Source of the DNA: Halorubrum sp. CBA1229
Lineage (GTDB): Archaea > Halobacteriota > Halobacteria > Halobacteriales > Haloferacaceae
Direction of reading: 5' to 3'
Assembly: GCF_003721435.2 (NCBI RefSeq)
Contig: NZ_CP054585.1
Location: forward strand, 2,790,001-2,854,000
DNA length: 64,000 nucleotides
The notes beneath the pieces were generated by a model. It was not told the origin of the DNA. It saw only the letters and a list, made by a program, of their open reading frames with translations, and did no database searches. The translations under genes were made by a program, and so were the position numbers. Of this stretch, positions 54,145 through 61,944 are shown piece after piece. The stretch's first letter is position 1. Every line of letters starts with the position of its first letter.

Positions 54145-55527
54145 ATGGAACGGGCGCGTTCGACGTCGGCACCGGCTCTCGTCAGCCGCACGGTCGAATT
54201 CGACGCGCCCTCGCTCGCGGCCGCGTTCGACGCCCTCTCGGCGCCGCGGACGACGTGGAGCGCGCCGGACGACGCCCTCGTGCTCGGGAGCGGAGCGGCC
54301 GCGACGCTGGCCGCGAGCGGCCCGGAGCGGTTTGCGGAGATCCGCAGCGCCGCCGCCGACCTGTTCGACTCCGGCGACGTCCACGCCGGGACCGAGGCCG
54401 CTCGCCCCCGGGTCTTCGGCGGGTTCGCCTTCCACGAGGGGGCGTGCGACGGCGACCCGTGGGGGCCCTTTCCGGAGGCGCGGTTCGTGCTCCCGCGCGT
54501 CCAGCTCACGTTCGCGGACAACGGGACCTGGCTCACGGTGAACGCCGCAGGCCCGGACGCCGCGGTCGGGGCGGTCGAGGACCGGCTCGCGGCCGAGACC
54601 GAGCGCCTCGCCGCGGTCGACGGCAACGGGAGCGAGCCGCCGCGACCCGGCATCGCCGAGTCCCGCCGGACCACGAGCCGGGCGGCGTGGCGCGAGAGCG
54701 TCGAGGCCGCGGTCGACCGGATCCGCGGCGGCGACCTGCAGAAAGTCGTCTTGGCGCAGGCGCTTGAGGCCGACCTCGCGGCCGAGTTCCCGCGGGCGGC
54801 GACGCTGGACCGGCTCGCCGGCAAGTACCCCGACTGTCACCGGTACTACTTCGAGCCGGACGGTGGCGGGAGCGCCTTCTTCGGCGCGACCCCGGAGCGG
54901 CTCGTCTCGCTGCGGGGACGAACCGTCGAGACCGACGCGCTCGCCGGGACCACCGGTCGGGGGGAGACGCCGGCGGAAGACGAGTGGCTCGCACAGGAGC
55001 TGCTCGACGACGCGAAGAACGTCCACGAGCACGAGCTCGTCGCCGACACCGTCCGCGAGCAGCTGGAGCCGTTCGCCGCCTCCATCGCCGCCGGCGAGCG
55101 CAGAGTCCGCCGGCTCGCGACGGTACAGCACCTCCACACGCCGATCACGGCCGAGCTCAGCGACGACCGCCACGTGCTCGAACTCGTCGAGGCGCTCCAC
55201 CCGACCCCCGCCGTCGGCGGGCTCCCGCCGGACCGCGCCTTACAGACGATCCACGAGACGGAGCCGTTCGACCGCGGCTGGTACGCCGCCCCGGTCGGGT
55301 GGATCGACGCCGCCGGCAACGGCGCCTTCGCGGTCGCGATCCGCTCTGCGGTCGCCACGCCGCGGCGGGCCACCCTCTTCGCCGGCGTCGGGCTCGTCGC
55401 CGACTCCGACCCCGACCGCGAGTGGGACGAGATCCAGCTCAAGTACCGCCCGATCCTCGACGAGCTGGAGGCCGGGAACGGGGCGAGCGCGACGGGCGAC
55501 GGCCCGCCCGGCGCGGCCGACGACTGA
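54145..55527 (+). CDS. menF: Isochorismate synthase (MenF)
   Basis: A 460-residue chorismate-using enzyme that makes isochorismate, the first step of menaquinone synthesis. Family motifs: VDRIRGGDLQKVVLAQALEA near 190, FFGATPERLVSLRGRTVETD near 250, ALAGTTGRGETPAEDEWLAQ near 272, KNVHEHELVADTVREQLEPF near 292, LHPTPAVGGLPPDRALQTIH near 352 and WYAAPVGWIDAAGNGAFAVA near 375. The downstream men genes (menD, menB) are not in the window. menE is 7 kb away on the other strand. Confidence 0.92.
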   Translation: MERARSTSAPALVSRTVEFDAPSLAAAFDALSAPRTTWSAPDDALVLGSGAAATLAASGPERFAEIRSAAADLFDSGDVHAGTEAARPRVFGGFAFHEGACDGDPWGPFPEARFVLPRVQLTFADNGTWLTVNAAGPDAAVGAVEDRLAAETERLAAVDGNGSEPPRPGIAESRRTTSRAAWRESVEAAVDRIRGGDLQKVVLAQALEADLAAEFPRAATLDRLAGKYPDCHRYYFEPDGGGSAFFGATPERLVSLRGRTVETDALAGTTGRGETPAEDEWLAQELLDDAKNVHEHELVADTVREQLEPFAASIAAGERRVRRLATVQHLHTPITAELSDDRHVLELVEALHPTPAVGGLPPDRALQTIHETEPFDRGWYAAPVGWIDAAGNGAFAVAIRSAVATPRRATLFAGVGLVADSDPDREWDEIQLKYRPILDELEAGNGASATGDGPPGAADD

Positions 55528-55549
55528 AATCAAACGACCCGCACGGCGC

Positions 55550-56290
55550 TCACTGGAACATCTTCAGCGGCTCGGCCTGCGAGCTCTCCTCCGTGGCCTG
55601 CTGCATCCGCTCGGCGAACGCCCGCTTCGCCTCCCGGATCTCGGTCGCCTGATCGACGAGGCCGTCGGTCGACGTCTCCGTTCCCGCGATCGGGTCGATC
55701 CCGTCCTTGATGAGAATCCGCGCGGCCTCGGGGTCGGGGAACTGCGGGTCCGACTCGACGACGAGCCCGACGGCGTCGCGGTCGCGCTCCAGCGCCTCCG
55801 CGAGCATCGCGCCCGTCGGCCCCGAGACGAGTCCGGCCTCGGGCGGCTCCGTCACCTCGGCGCGGTCGAGCGCGTCGCCGCCGTCGCCGGTCGCGATGCC
55901 GTAGATCGCCGGCGGCGCCTCCCCCTTCTCCTTGCCGAGCCCGGAGAGGAATATCGGGAACGTCGCCGTCTCCGAGAACCAGCTCTCCAGGCAGCCGGCG
56001 ACCTCGGTCGCGGCACTCGGGTTCACCGGCACGTCGCTGCGGAGCGCGACGAGGTCCCGCTCCGAGTCGGCGTAGAGCCGCACGGGGGTCGTCAGCGATC
56101 GGTTGTCCTCGCGGTAGACCGCCACCCGCGGGAGCCCGTCGCAGTGGACGTTCGCGTAGTGGTCCATCTCGTGGACCTCGATCATGTGATCCGTCGCGAT
56201 CTTGCCGACGAGGCCGACGCCGGGGAACCCCTCCACCAGCGTCGGCTCGTCCAGCGATATCTCGTCGTCGAGGACTGAGATGCGTGCCAT
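55550..56290 (-). CDS. PAC2-family protein (copy 2)
   Basis: A 246-residue protein: PTLVEGFPGVGLVGKIATDH is the PAC2 signature, and SDVPVNPSAATEVAGCLESW and IFLSGLGKEKGEAPPAIYGI follow. This is the group closest to archaeal proteasome assembly chaperone PbaB-like proteins. The C-terminal ~40 residues are helical (VDQATEIREAKRAFAERMQQ). It is convergent with menF, 22 bp apart. Confidence 0.85.
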   Translation of the reverse strand: MARISVLDDEISLDEPTLVEGFPGVGLVGKIATDHMIEVHEMDHYANVHCDGLPRVAVYREDNRSLTTPVRLYADSERDLVALRSDVPVNPSAATEVAGCLESWFSETATFPIFLSGLGKEKGEAPPAIYGIATGDGGDALDRAEVTEPPEAGLVSGPTGAMLAEALERDRDAVGLVVESDPQFPDPEAARILIKDGIDPIAGTETSTDGLVDQATEIREAKRAFAERMQQATEESSQAEPLKMFQ

Positions 56291-56406
56291 GCGCTCGCGT
56301 ACTCCGCGCAGCGACCTAAAGGTGGGTGCGAGAACGCCTACGCGGGGGGTGACACGAACCGCTCCCGTCCCGAAACCGACTAACGGGCCGGCGCGAAAGG
56401 GAGGCC

Positions 56407-57354
56407 ATGAATCCGTTAGCGCGGTACGAGCCGCTCGTCGACGACGCGGCGGCGTTCCGCGCGGCCTGCGACCGGCCGCTGCCGTCGGTCGTCCGCGTCA
56501 ACGAGATGGCGGCCTCGCCCGCCCGCGTCCGCGAGGCCTTCGACGAGGAAGGTGTGGTTTACGAGCCCGTCGACTGGCACGACGGCCTCTTCCGACTGCC
56601 CGACGGGAACCCCGGCGGCAACTGGCCGTACGTCCACGGCTGGACCCACGGGCAGGAGGAGGTGTCGGTGCTCCCGGGGGTCGCCTTGGACCCGCAGCCG
56701 GGGGAGCGCGTCTGGGACGCCTGCGCGGCCCCCGGCAGCAAGACGACGCAGATCGCCGACGCGATGGCCGACGAGGGCACCGTCGTCGCCAACGACAACA
56801 ACCTCGGGCGGCTCTCCGCGCTCCGGCACAACGCCGAGCGGCTCGGGATCACGAACGCGATCGTCACGAACCAGGACGCGCGCAACTTCTCGACGAAGCC
56901 GCTCGCGTTCGACGAGTTCGACCGGGCCCTCGTCGACGCCCCCTGCTCCTGTGAGGGCACCTGCCGGAAGAACCCAGACGTCGTCGACCAGTGGACCCTC
57001 GACCACGTCCACGCAGTCGCCGGGATCCAAAAGGGGATCTTGGCCCGCGCCGTGCAGGCGACCCGGCCCGGCGGCACCGTCGTCTACTCCACCTGCACGT
57101 TTGCGCCGGAGGAGAACGAGGCGGTGCTCGACCACGTCATCGCGAACGAGGACTGCGAAGTCGTCGAGTTCGACCTCCCGCTCGACACGGTTTCGGGGGT
57201 CACGGAGTGGGAAGACGAGACGTACGACGAGTCGGTGACGCGCGCGCATCGCGTCTACCCGCATCACAACGACACGGGCGGGTTCTTTTGCGCGAAACTG
57301 CGCGTGGGCGGCGATGGTGACGAGAGCGCGAGCGACGGCGAGGTGGCCGCATGA
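56407..57354 (+). CDS. RsmB/NOP-family RNA 5-methylcytosine methyltransferase
   Basis: A 315-residue SAM-dependent RNA methyltransferase. The SAM site is VWDACAAPGSKTTQIADAMA near 103-122. Two catalytic cysteines are in ALVDAPCSCEGTCRKNPDVV near 174 and VYSTCTFAPEENEAVLDHVI near 226. TGGFFCAKLRVGG closes the Rossmann domain. The target (rRNA or tRNA cytosine) is unknown. Its last codons overlap the next start by 4 bp (ATGA), so the pair is coupled. Confidence 0.92.
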   Translation: MNPLARYEPLVDDAAAFRAACDRPLPSVVRVNEMAASPARVREAFDEEGVVYEPVDWHDGLFRLPDGNPGGNWPYVHGWTHGQEEVSVLPGVALDPQPGERVWDACAAPGSKTTQIADAMADEGTVVANDNNLGRLSALRHNAERLGITNAIVTNQDARNFSTKPLAFDEFDRALVDAPCSCEGTCRKNPDVVDQWTLDHVHAVAGIQKGILARAVQATRPGGTVVYSTCTFAPEENEAVLDHVIANEDCEVVEFDLPLDTVSGVTEWEDETYDESVTRAHRVYPHHNDTGGFFCAKLRVGGDGDESASDGEVAA

Positions 57355-57896
57355 GCGACGGCGCGGCGTCCGACGACGCTCCCACCAACGACGGCCAGCG
57401 GTTCGACCGCCTTCCGGAGACTCCAGACGACCGAGCGGTCGACGGGCGAGCGAGCCGGCGGGAGGTGCTCGACTGGTTCGCGGAGCGGTTCGGGATCGAC
57501 CGGAGCGTCCTCGATGGATACAGCTTCTGGGAGAAGGGCGCGGGGAAGGTCTGGGTCTTCAACGGCGAGGCGACCGACCCCAGCGAGGTGGAGGCGATCG
57601 GCATGACCCTCCTCCGGACGCGACAGGAGCACTGGAAGCCGACGAGCCGGGCGGCGACCCGGTTCGGCCGCCACGCCTCGAAGAACGTGATCGAGCTCGA
57701 TCCCGAGCAGGCTGTGACGTTCATGGCCGGCGAGGACCAGGAGCTCCCCGAGTGGGAGGGCGACTGGGGCTACCTGATCGCGACTCACGAGATAGCCGGC
57801 GAGCAGGAGCCGATCGGCGTCGGGCTGTACCTCTACGACGAGCTGCGCTCCGTGGTGCCGAAGGGGAGCCGGGCGGACCTGCCGGTCGTGGAGTAG
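57351..57896 (+). CDS. PUA-like partner of the RNA methyltransferase
   Basis: A 181-residue protein starting inside the stop of the methyltransferase gene. After an acidic start it has EVLDWFAERFGIDRSVLDGY, FWEKGAGKVWVFNGEATDPS and GMTLLRTRQEHWKPTSRAAT. This resembles the C-terminal RNA-binding (PUA-like) portion found fused in bacterial RsmF and in Nop2-type proteins. AVTFMAGEDQ, the YLIATHEIAG stretch and LPVVE follow. I infer that it helps the methyltransferase bind RNA; this rests on gene order and resemblance. Confidence 0.75.
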   Translation: MSDGAASDDAPTNDGQRFDRLPETPDDRAVDGRASRREVLDWFAERFGIDRSVLDGYSFWEKGAGKVWVFNGEATDPSEVEAIGMTLLRTRQEHWKPTSRAATRFGRHASKNVIELDPEQAVTFMAGEDQELPEWEGDWGYLIATHEIAGEQEPIGVGLYLYDELRSVVPKGSRADLPVVE

Positions 57897-58110
57897 CGGG
57901 AGCGCGTCGGCGAACCGTCCGCCCGTTTATAAGTGGTTGATGCTGGATCGGTGGTGAACGTCTCCGAAGCCCCAGCCCCTCGCTTATAAATGAACGATAG
58001 CAGATCGACCGCAGATTCCGCCAAAGCCCTAATCGGTCGGCGATACGGCGACTCCGCAGTGAAGGCCTCCAAAGCCCCAGCCGTGAGGACTCGCGTGACT
58101 CGCTGTCGTT

Positions 58111-58133
58111 CGAAAGGCGCGGAGCGCCTTTCG
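58111..58133. other. Hairpin in element B
   Basis: CGAAAGGCGC and GCGCCTTTCG around the 3-base loop gga; perfect 10-bp stem inside the long stem loop. Confidence 0.8.
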
Positions 58134-58139
58134 TGATGA

Positions 58140-58160
58140 CGAGAGAGCTTCGCTCTCTCG
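58140..58160. other. Hairpin in element B
   Basis: CGAGAGAGC and GCTCTCTCG around ttc; perfect 9-bp stem. Confidence 0.8.
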
Positions 58161-58287
58161 AACCACGCTCCTCGACCGCTCACTCCGTTCGCGGTCTGCG
58201 GTGCTTGCGTCGTCAGGCGTCGCCCTCACGGCTGCCCCTTTGAGTCCCACCCGAACCGCGACCGCAGCCTCACACCTCCCCAGCCTC

Positions 58288-58322
58288 GTCGGCCGGCCTC
58301 CGCTTCGCTTCGGCCGGCCGAC
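58288..58322. other. Hairpin in element B
   Basis: GTCGGCCGGCC with GGCCGGCCGAC, a perfect 11-bp stem, at the position of the 12-bp hairpin of copy A. Confidence 0.8.
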
Positions 58323-58328
58323 TCCAGC

Positions 58329-58347
58329 GAGGGACCTTCGGTCCCTC
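58329..58347. other. Hairpin in element B
   Basis: GAGGGACC and GGTCCCTC around ttc; perfect 8-bp stem. No counterpart is apparent in copy A. Confidence 0.8.
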
Positions 58348-58352
58348 TGGCA

Positions 58353-58371
58353 GCCGGCGCTGTGCGCCGGC
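58353..58371. other. Hairpin in element B
   Basis: GCCGGCGC and GCGCCGGC around tgt; perfect 8-bp stem. Confidence 0.8.
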
Positions 58372-58390
58372 GACCTCGCGCGTGCTACTC

Positions 58391-58407
58391 GCGGGCCAGA
58401 GGCCCGC
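58391..58407. other. Hairpin in element B
   Basis: GCGGGCC and GGCCCGC around aga; perfect 7-bp stem. Confidence 0.75.
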
Positions 58408-58518
58408 TCGCAGGCACGCGCCAACCGCCTCGTTCATTTATAAATAGTCGTCGCCGGCTCATTCGAAGTTAAGTACTGCACCGCTTCGGGCGGCCCGCAC
58501 TAACTACCCCGGTCGCGC

Positions 58519-60036
58519 CTACTCCTCTTTTTCGCGCACCGTCCCGCCGCCGAGCCCCTCCCACTCGACCCGGAACCCGAGCCGCGAGAGCGCGGCGCTC
58601 GCGTCGTCGATCCCGTAGTCGTCGAGGACCGACTCGGCGGCCGATAGGGTCATGCCGACCTCCAGTTCCTCGCTCGCCGCCTCCAACACCGCGGGCCGCA
58701 CGAGCGTCCGACCGACCAGCTCGTGGTCGGGAAACGCCTTGTCCTCGATCGCCTCGACGCTCACGCCGCGCTCGTCGGCGAGGTCCTCCAACGAGACGGC
58801 GTCCGCGTCCGGCGAGAGCGACTCGGGAAGGCCCGCGGCCGCGTCCGCGACGAACTCGGCCTCGTACTCGCGGAGCACGTCGACGATCGCCTTCACGCGG
58901 ACGGTCCCCGAGTAGGTGACCACGCGGTGGTCGCGGGCGGCGATCTCCTCGCCGACGCCGAGACTCTCGTCGACCGCGACCAGCAGGTCGACGTCCTCCA
59001 CGTCCGCGAGCTGGCCGAGCTTCTTTGCGACGTACTCCGGGGTCCAGAAGCCCATCACCTCGAAGAACAGTCGGAAGTCGGCGTGCTCGTAGTCGAACGC
59101 GAAGTCGGGGATCATCACGCGTGTCCCAGTCTCGAGGGGTTCGGGCTCCCGCACGAGGGTCCAGTCGAGGTCGAGCCCGCGGAACCGCCCGGCGAAGTCG
59201 GCCTCGACCCCGCTATCGAAGTCGGGCTCCGCGACCGGTTCGACGCCTGGGACCGTCACGTCGCCGTCGGAGAGGCGCATCGTGCGCTCGCGGCCGCGGT
59301 CGTCGATCGTCGCCGTCAGCTCCCACTCGGCCGACTCCGCGACGGTGCGGAGCAGTCTGGCGAACGCGGTCCCGTAGCGCCGGGTGCGCGAGAAGAGCGT
59401 GTCGGGGCCGGTGACGACCAGCTCGCGCCCCCCGGGGGTCTTCTCCAGCTCGTACATCAGTCGGAGGCGCTTGACCGCCGAGACGAGCCGCTTCGGGTCG
59501 TTCGACCGGATCCGGACCTCGGTCGCGTCGAACAGGGCGGTCTGCGCTAAGGAGAGGTCGTACTGCTCTAAGAGCGCGTCCGGGTCCCACCGCACGTCGG
59601 CGTCGACGAGGACCTCGTTGACGTCACGGTCGGCGTAGAGCGACGCCTCCACGTCGGCCGGGTCGATCCCGAGGGCGTCGGCGGCGCGCTCGACCGCGGT
59701 CTCGCGGTCCGTCTCGCTCGCGACGCCCACCGCCTCCGCGGCCTCGAACGCGGCCCGCCGGACGCGACGCGGCGGGACCGGGGCCCGCGTCTCGAACTCG
59801 CACTCGCGCTCGACGAGCGCCGCGAACCCTCGGACGAGCTTGAAGTCGCCGCCGGACTCGGCGGCGTCGGCCTCCAGCGCCGCCAGCGCGTCATCGAGGT
59901 CGCCGCGGCGCTCGCCGACGTGGGACTCGAACGTCCCGAGCACCCGCGCCGCGAGCGGGCGGTGTTCGCGGCCCGCGAACAGCGGGCGGTAGCCGCCGCC
60001 CGCCCGGGAGACGCGCAGGAGGTCCTTCCGTAACAC
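58519..60036 (-). CDS. bax1: Bax1-like nuclease (DUF790 family)
   Basis: A 505-residue archaeal protein of the DUF790 family. In characterised archaea its members (Bax1) bind the XPB helicase and cut DNA in nucleotide excision repair. The start MLRKDLLRVSRAGGGYRPLF is typical, with a GTG start codon. The nuclease-like core has VMIPDFAFDYEHADFRLFFE and VMGFWTPEYVAKKLGQL near 305-340, where the Asp and Glu would bind metal. The acidic C-terminal ~100 residues are helical. No XPB gene is adjacent on either side. Element B lies directly downstream. Confidence 0.85.
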   Translation of the reverse strand: MLRKDLLRVSRAGGGYRPLFAGREHRPLAARVLGTFESHVGERRGDLDDALAALEADAAESGGDFKLVRGFAALVERECEFETRAPVPPRRVRRAAFEAAEAVGVASETDRETAVERAADALGIDPADVEASLYADRDVNEVLVDADVRWDPDALLEQYDLSLAQTALFDATEVRIRSNDPKRLVSAVKRLRLMYELEKTPGGRELVVTGPDTLFSRTRRYGTAFARLLRTVAESAEWELTATIDDRGRERTMRLSDGDVTVPGVEPVAEPDFDSGVEADFAGRFRGLDLDWTLVREPEPLETGTRVMIPDFAFDYEHADFRLFFEVMGFWTPEYVAKKLGQLADVEDVDLLVAVDESLGVGEEIAARDHRVVTYSGTVRVKAIVDVLREYEAEFVADAAAGLPESLSPDADAVSLEDLADERGVSVEAIEDKAFPDHELVGRTLVRPAVLEAASEELEVGMTLSAAESVLDDYGIDDASAALSRLGFRVEWEGLGGGTVREKEE

Positions 60037-60123
60037 GGCCGCTGCTACGCGAGCGCCGACCTAAAACCGGCCGGTTCCCGCGGTGCGACACGCTTAACTC
60101 CGAAACCCGTCGATCGGAGCGTA

Positions 60124-61869
60124 ATGAGTACCGACGCGGCGAGTGACGCGAACGCCGAGGGCGAGGGGGGAGACGCCGGGAACGAGCCCGGCGGCGACGA
60201 GCCCGAGGCGTTCGTCCGTACCTGCGAGCACCTCGTCGACCGGATCCTCGCGGGCGAGATCGACCGCGACGACCTCGAGTCGGCCAAGCTCGACGCGTGT
60301 TCGAAGTTCTCCTCGCCGAAGGTGCCGAAGAACACCGAGATTTTGGACCACGCGCCGCCGGAGGCCCGCGACGACGTGATCGAGGTCGTCCGTCGGAAGC
60401 CGGTCCGGACCGCGTCCGGCGTCTCGCCGGTCGCGATCATGACCTCGCCGAAGCTCTGCCCGCACGGGAAGTGCCTCTACTGCCCCGGCGGCCCGGCCTC
60501 GGAGTTCTCCTCGGCGCAGTCGTACACGGGTCACGAGCCCGCCGCGGCCCGCGGCGAGCAGAACGACTACGACCCGTACGGGCAGGTCACGCTCCGGCTC
60601 GAACAGCTCCGGAAGATCGGTCACCCGGTCGACAAGGTGGAGCTCATCCTGATGGGCGGGACGATGACCGCGCGCTCGCACGACTACCAGGAGTGGTTCG
60701 TCAAGCGCGCGCTACAGGCGATGAACGACTACGATCTGGACAAGGAACCGGAGCCCGCCGAGGAGGAGTCGTTCGCGCCCGCCCCCGAGGAGACCGAGTT
60801 CGAGTACCTCGAGGACGTGATCGCGGAGAACGAGACGAACGCGATCCGCAATATCGGGACGACGTTCGAGACGAAGCCCGACTGGTGCGACCCCGAGCAG
60901 ATCGACCGCATGCTCGATCTCGGCGGCACGAAGGTCGAGGTCGGCGTTCAGACCACCTACGAGCGGATCAACCGCGAGATGCACCGGGGGCACGGCAACG
61001 AGGCCTCCCGCAGCGCCAACCGCCGCCTGCGCGACGCGGCGTTCAAGGTGGGGTTCCACATGATGCCGGGGCAGCCGGGGATGACCCGGGAGATGTGCGT
61101 CGAGGACTTCCGGCAGATCTTCGAGAACCCCGACTGGCGCCCGGACTACCTGAAGATCTATCCGACGCTCGTCGTCGAGGGGACCCGCGTCTACGACCGG
61201 TGGCGCCGCGAGGAGTTCGAGCCGCTCTCGAACGAGGAGGCGGCCGACGTCGTCGCCGAGGCGATGGACCACATCCCGAAGTATACGCGGCTCCAGCGCG
61301 TCCAGCGCGACATCCCCGCCGACTTCATCGAGGGCGGCGTCTGGAAGTCGAACCTCCGACAGCTCGCCGATCAACGGGCCGAGGAGAAGGGGATCGTCCA
61401 GCGCGACATCCGCGCCCGTGAGGTAGGCCACAACGACGCCGACCCGGACCCCGACGACGTAGAGCTCGACGTCACCACCTACGAGGCCGGCGGCGGGACG
61501 GAGCACTTCATCTCGTTCGAGGACCCCGTCCGCGACCTCCTCGTCGGGTTCTGTCGCCTGCGGTTCCCCTCGTTCGCCCCGGAGCAGCCCGGCGCGCCCG
61601 GCACCGAGGACGACGCGATCCGCCGCGAGCTCGAGGACGCGGCGCTGATCCGCGAACTGCACGTGTACGGCAGCGAGGTCGCCATCGGCGGCGACGGCGA
61701 CTGGCAGCATCAGGGGTACGGCACGAAGCTCCTCGAGCGCGCGGAGGAGCTCGCCCGCGACGCCGGCTACCGCAAGATGGCCGTCATCTCCGGCATCGGC
61801 GCCCGGGAGTACTACCGGAACAAGCTCGGCTACCACCAGGACGGGCCGTACGTGTCGAAGCGGTTGTAG
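60124..61869 (+). CDS. elp3: tRNA-modifying radical SAM/GNAT enzyme Elp3
   Basis: A 581-residue archaeal Elp3 that adds the carboxymethyl group to U34 of tRNAs. The radical-SAM cluster motif is SPKLCPHGKCLYCPGGPASE near 110 (C-x4-C-x2-C). MGGTMTARSHDYQEWFVK and GGTKVEVGVQTTYERINREM are in the barrel. The C-terminal acetyltransferase domain (about 510-581) has QHQGYGTKLLERAEELARDA and REYYRNKLGYHQDGPYVSK. The N-terminal 30 residues are a haloarchaeal acidic extension. Standard length. It is divergent from bax1. Confidence 0.95.
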   Translation: MSTDAASDANAEGEGGDAGNEPGGDEPEAFVRTCEHLVDRILAGEIDRDDLESAKLDACSKFSSPKVPKNTEILDHAPPEARDDVIEVVRRKPVRTASGVSPVAIMTSPKLCPHGKCLYCPGGPASEFSSAQSYTGHEPAAARGEQNDYDPYGQVTLRLEQLRKIGHPVDKVELILMGGTMTARSHDYQEWFVKRALQAMNDYDLDKEPEPAEEESFAPAPEETEFEYLEDVIAENETNAIRNIGTTFETKPDWCDPEQIDRMLDLGGTKVEVGVQTTYERINREMHRGHGNEASRSANRRLRDAAFKVGFHMMPGQPGMTREMCVEDFRQIFENPDWRPDYLKIYPTLVVEGTRVYDRWRREEFEPLSNEEAADVVAEAMDHIPKYTRLQRVQRDIPADFIEGGVWKSNLRQLADQRAEEKGIVQRDIRAREVGHNDADPDPDDVELDVTTYEAGGGTEHFISFEDPVRDLLVGFCRLRFPSFAPEQPGAPGTEDDAIRRELEDAALIRELHVYGSEVAIGGDGDWQHQGYGTKLLERAEELARDAGYRKMAVISGIGAREYYRNKLGYHQDGPYVSKRL

Positions 61870-61944
61870 GCGGTCCGAGCGCGACCACTCGCTCCAGCGT
61901 ACCCACAACGACATCCCTTTTTCCGGGCCGCCTGTTGAGACGGT

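Larger units (their letters stand above)
57922..58447 (+). repeat. Structured non-coding element, copy B (possible ncRNA)
   Basis: The gap 57897-58518 holds no protein gene. It opens with tttataagtgg and GGATCGGTGGTGAAC, then AAGCCCCAGC, a second TATAAAT-like module, and CCAAAGCCC. The conserved stem CAGCCGTGAGG (58078-58088) pairs with CCTCACGGCTG (58224-58234). CCCCTTTGAGTCCC and CCTCACACCTCCCCAGCCTC follow, then a series of perfect hairpins and a closing TTATAAAT box. It matches copy A (50098-50420, reverse strand) in order and core sequence but carries extra hairpins. See the findings for the covariation. Transcription is unproven. Confidence 0.65.
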
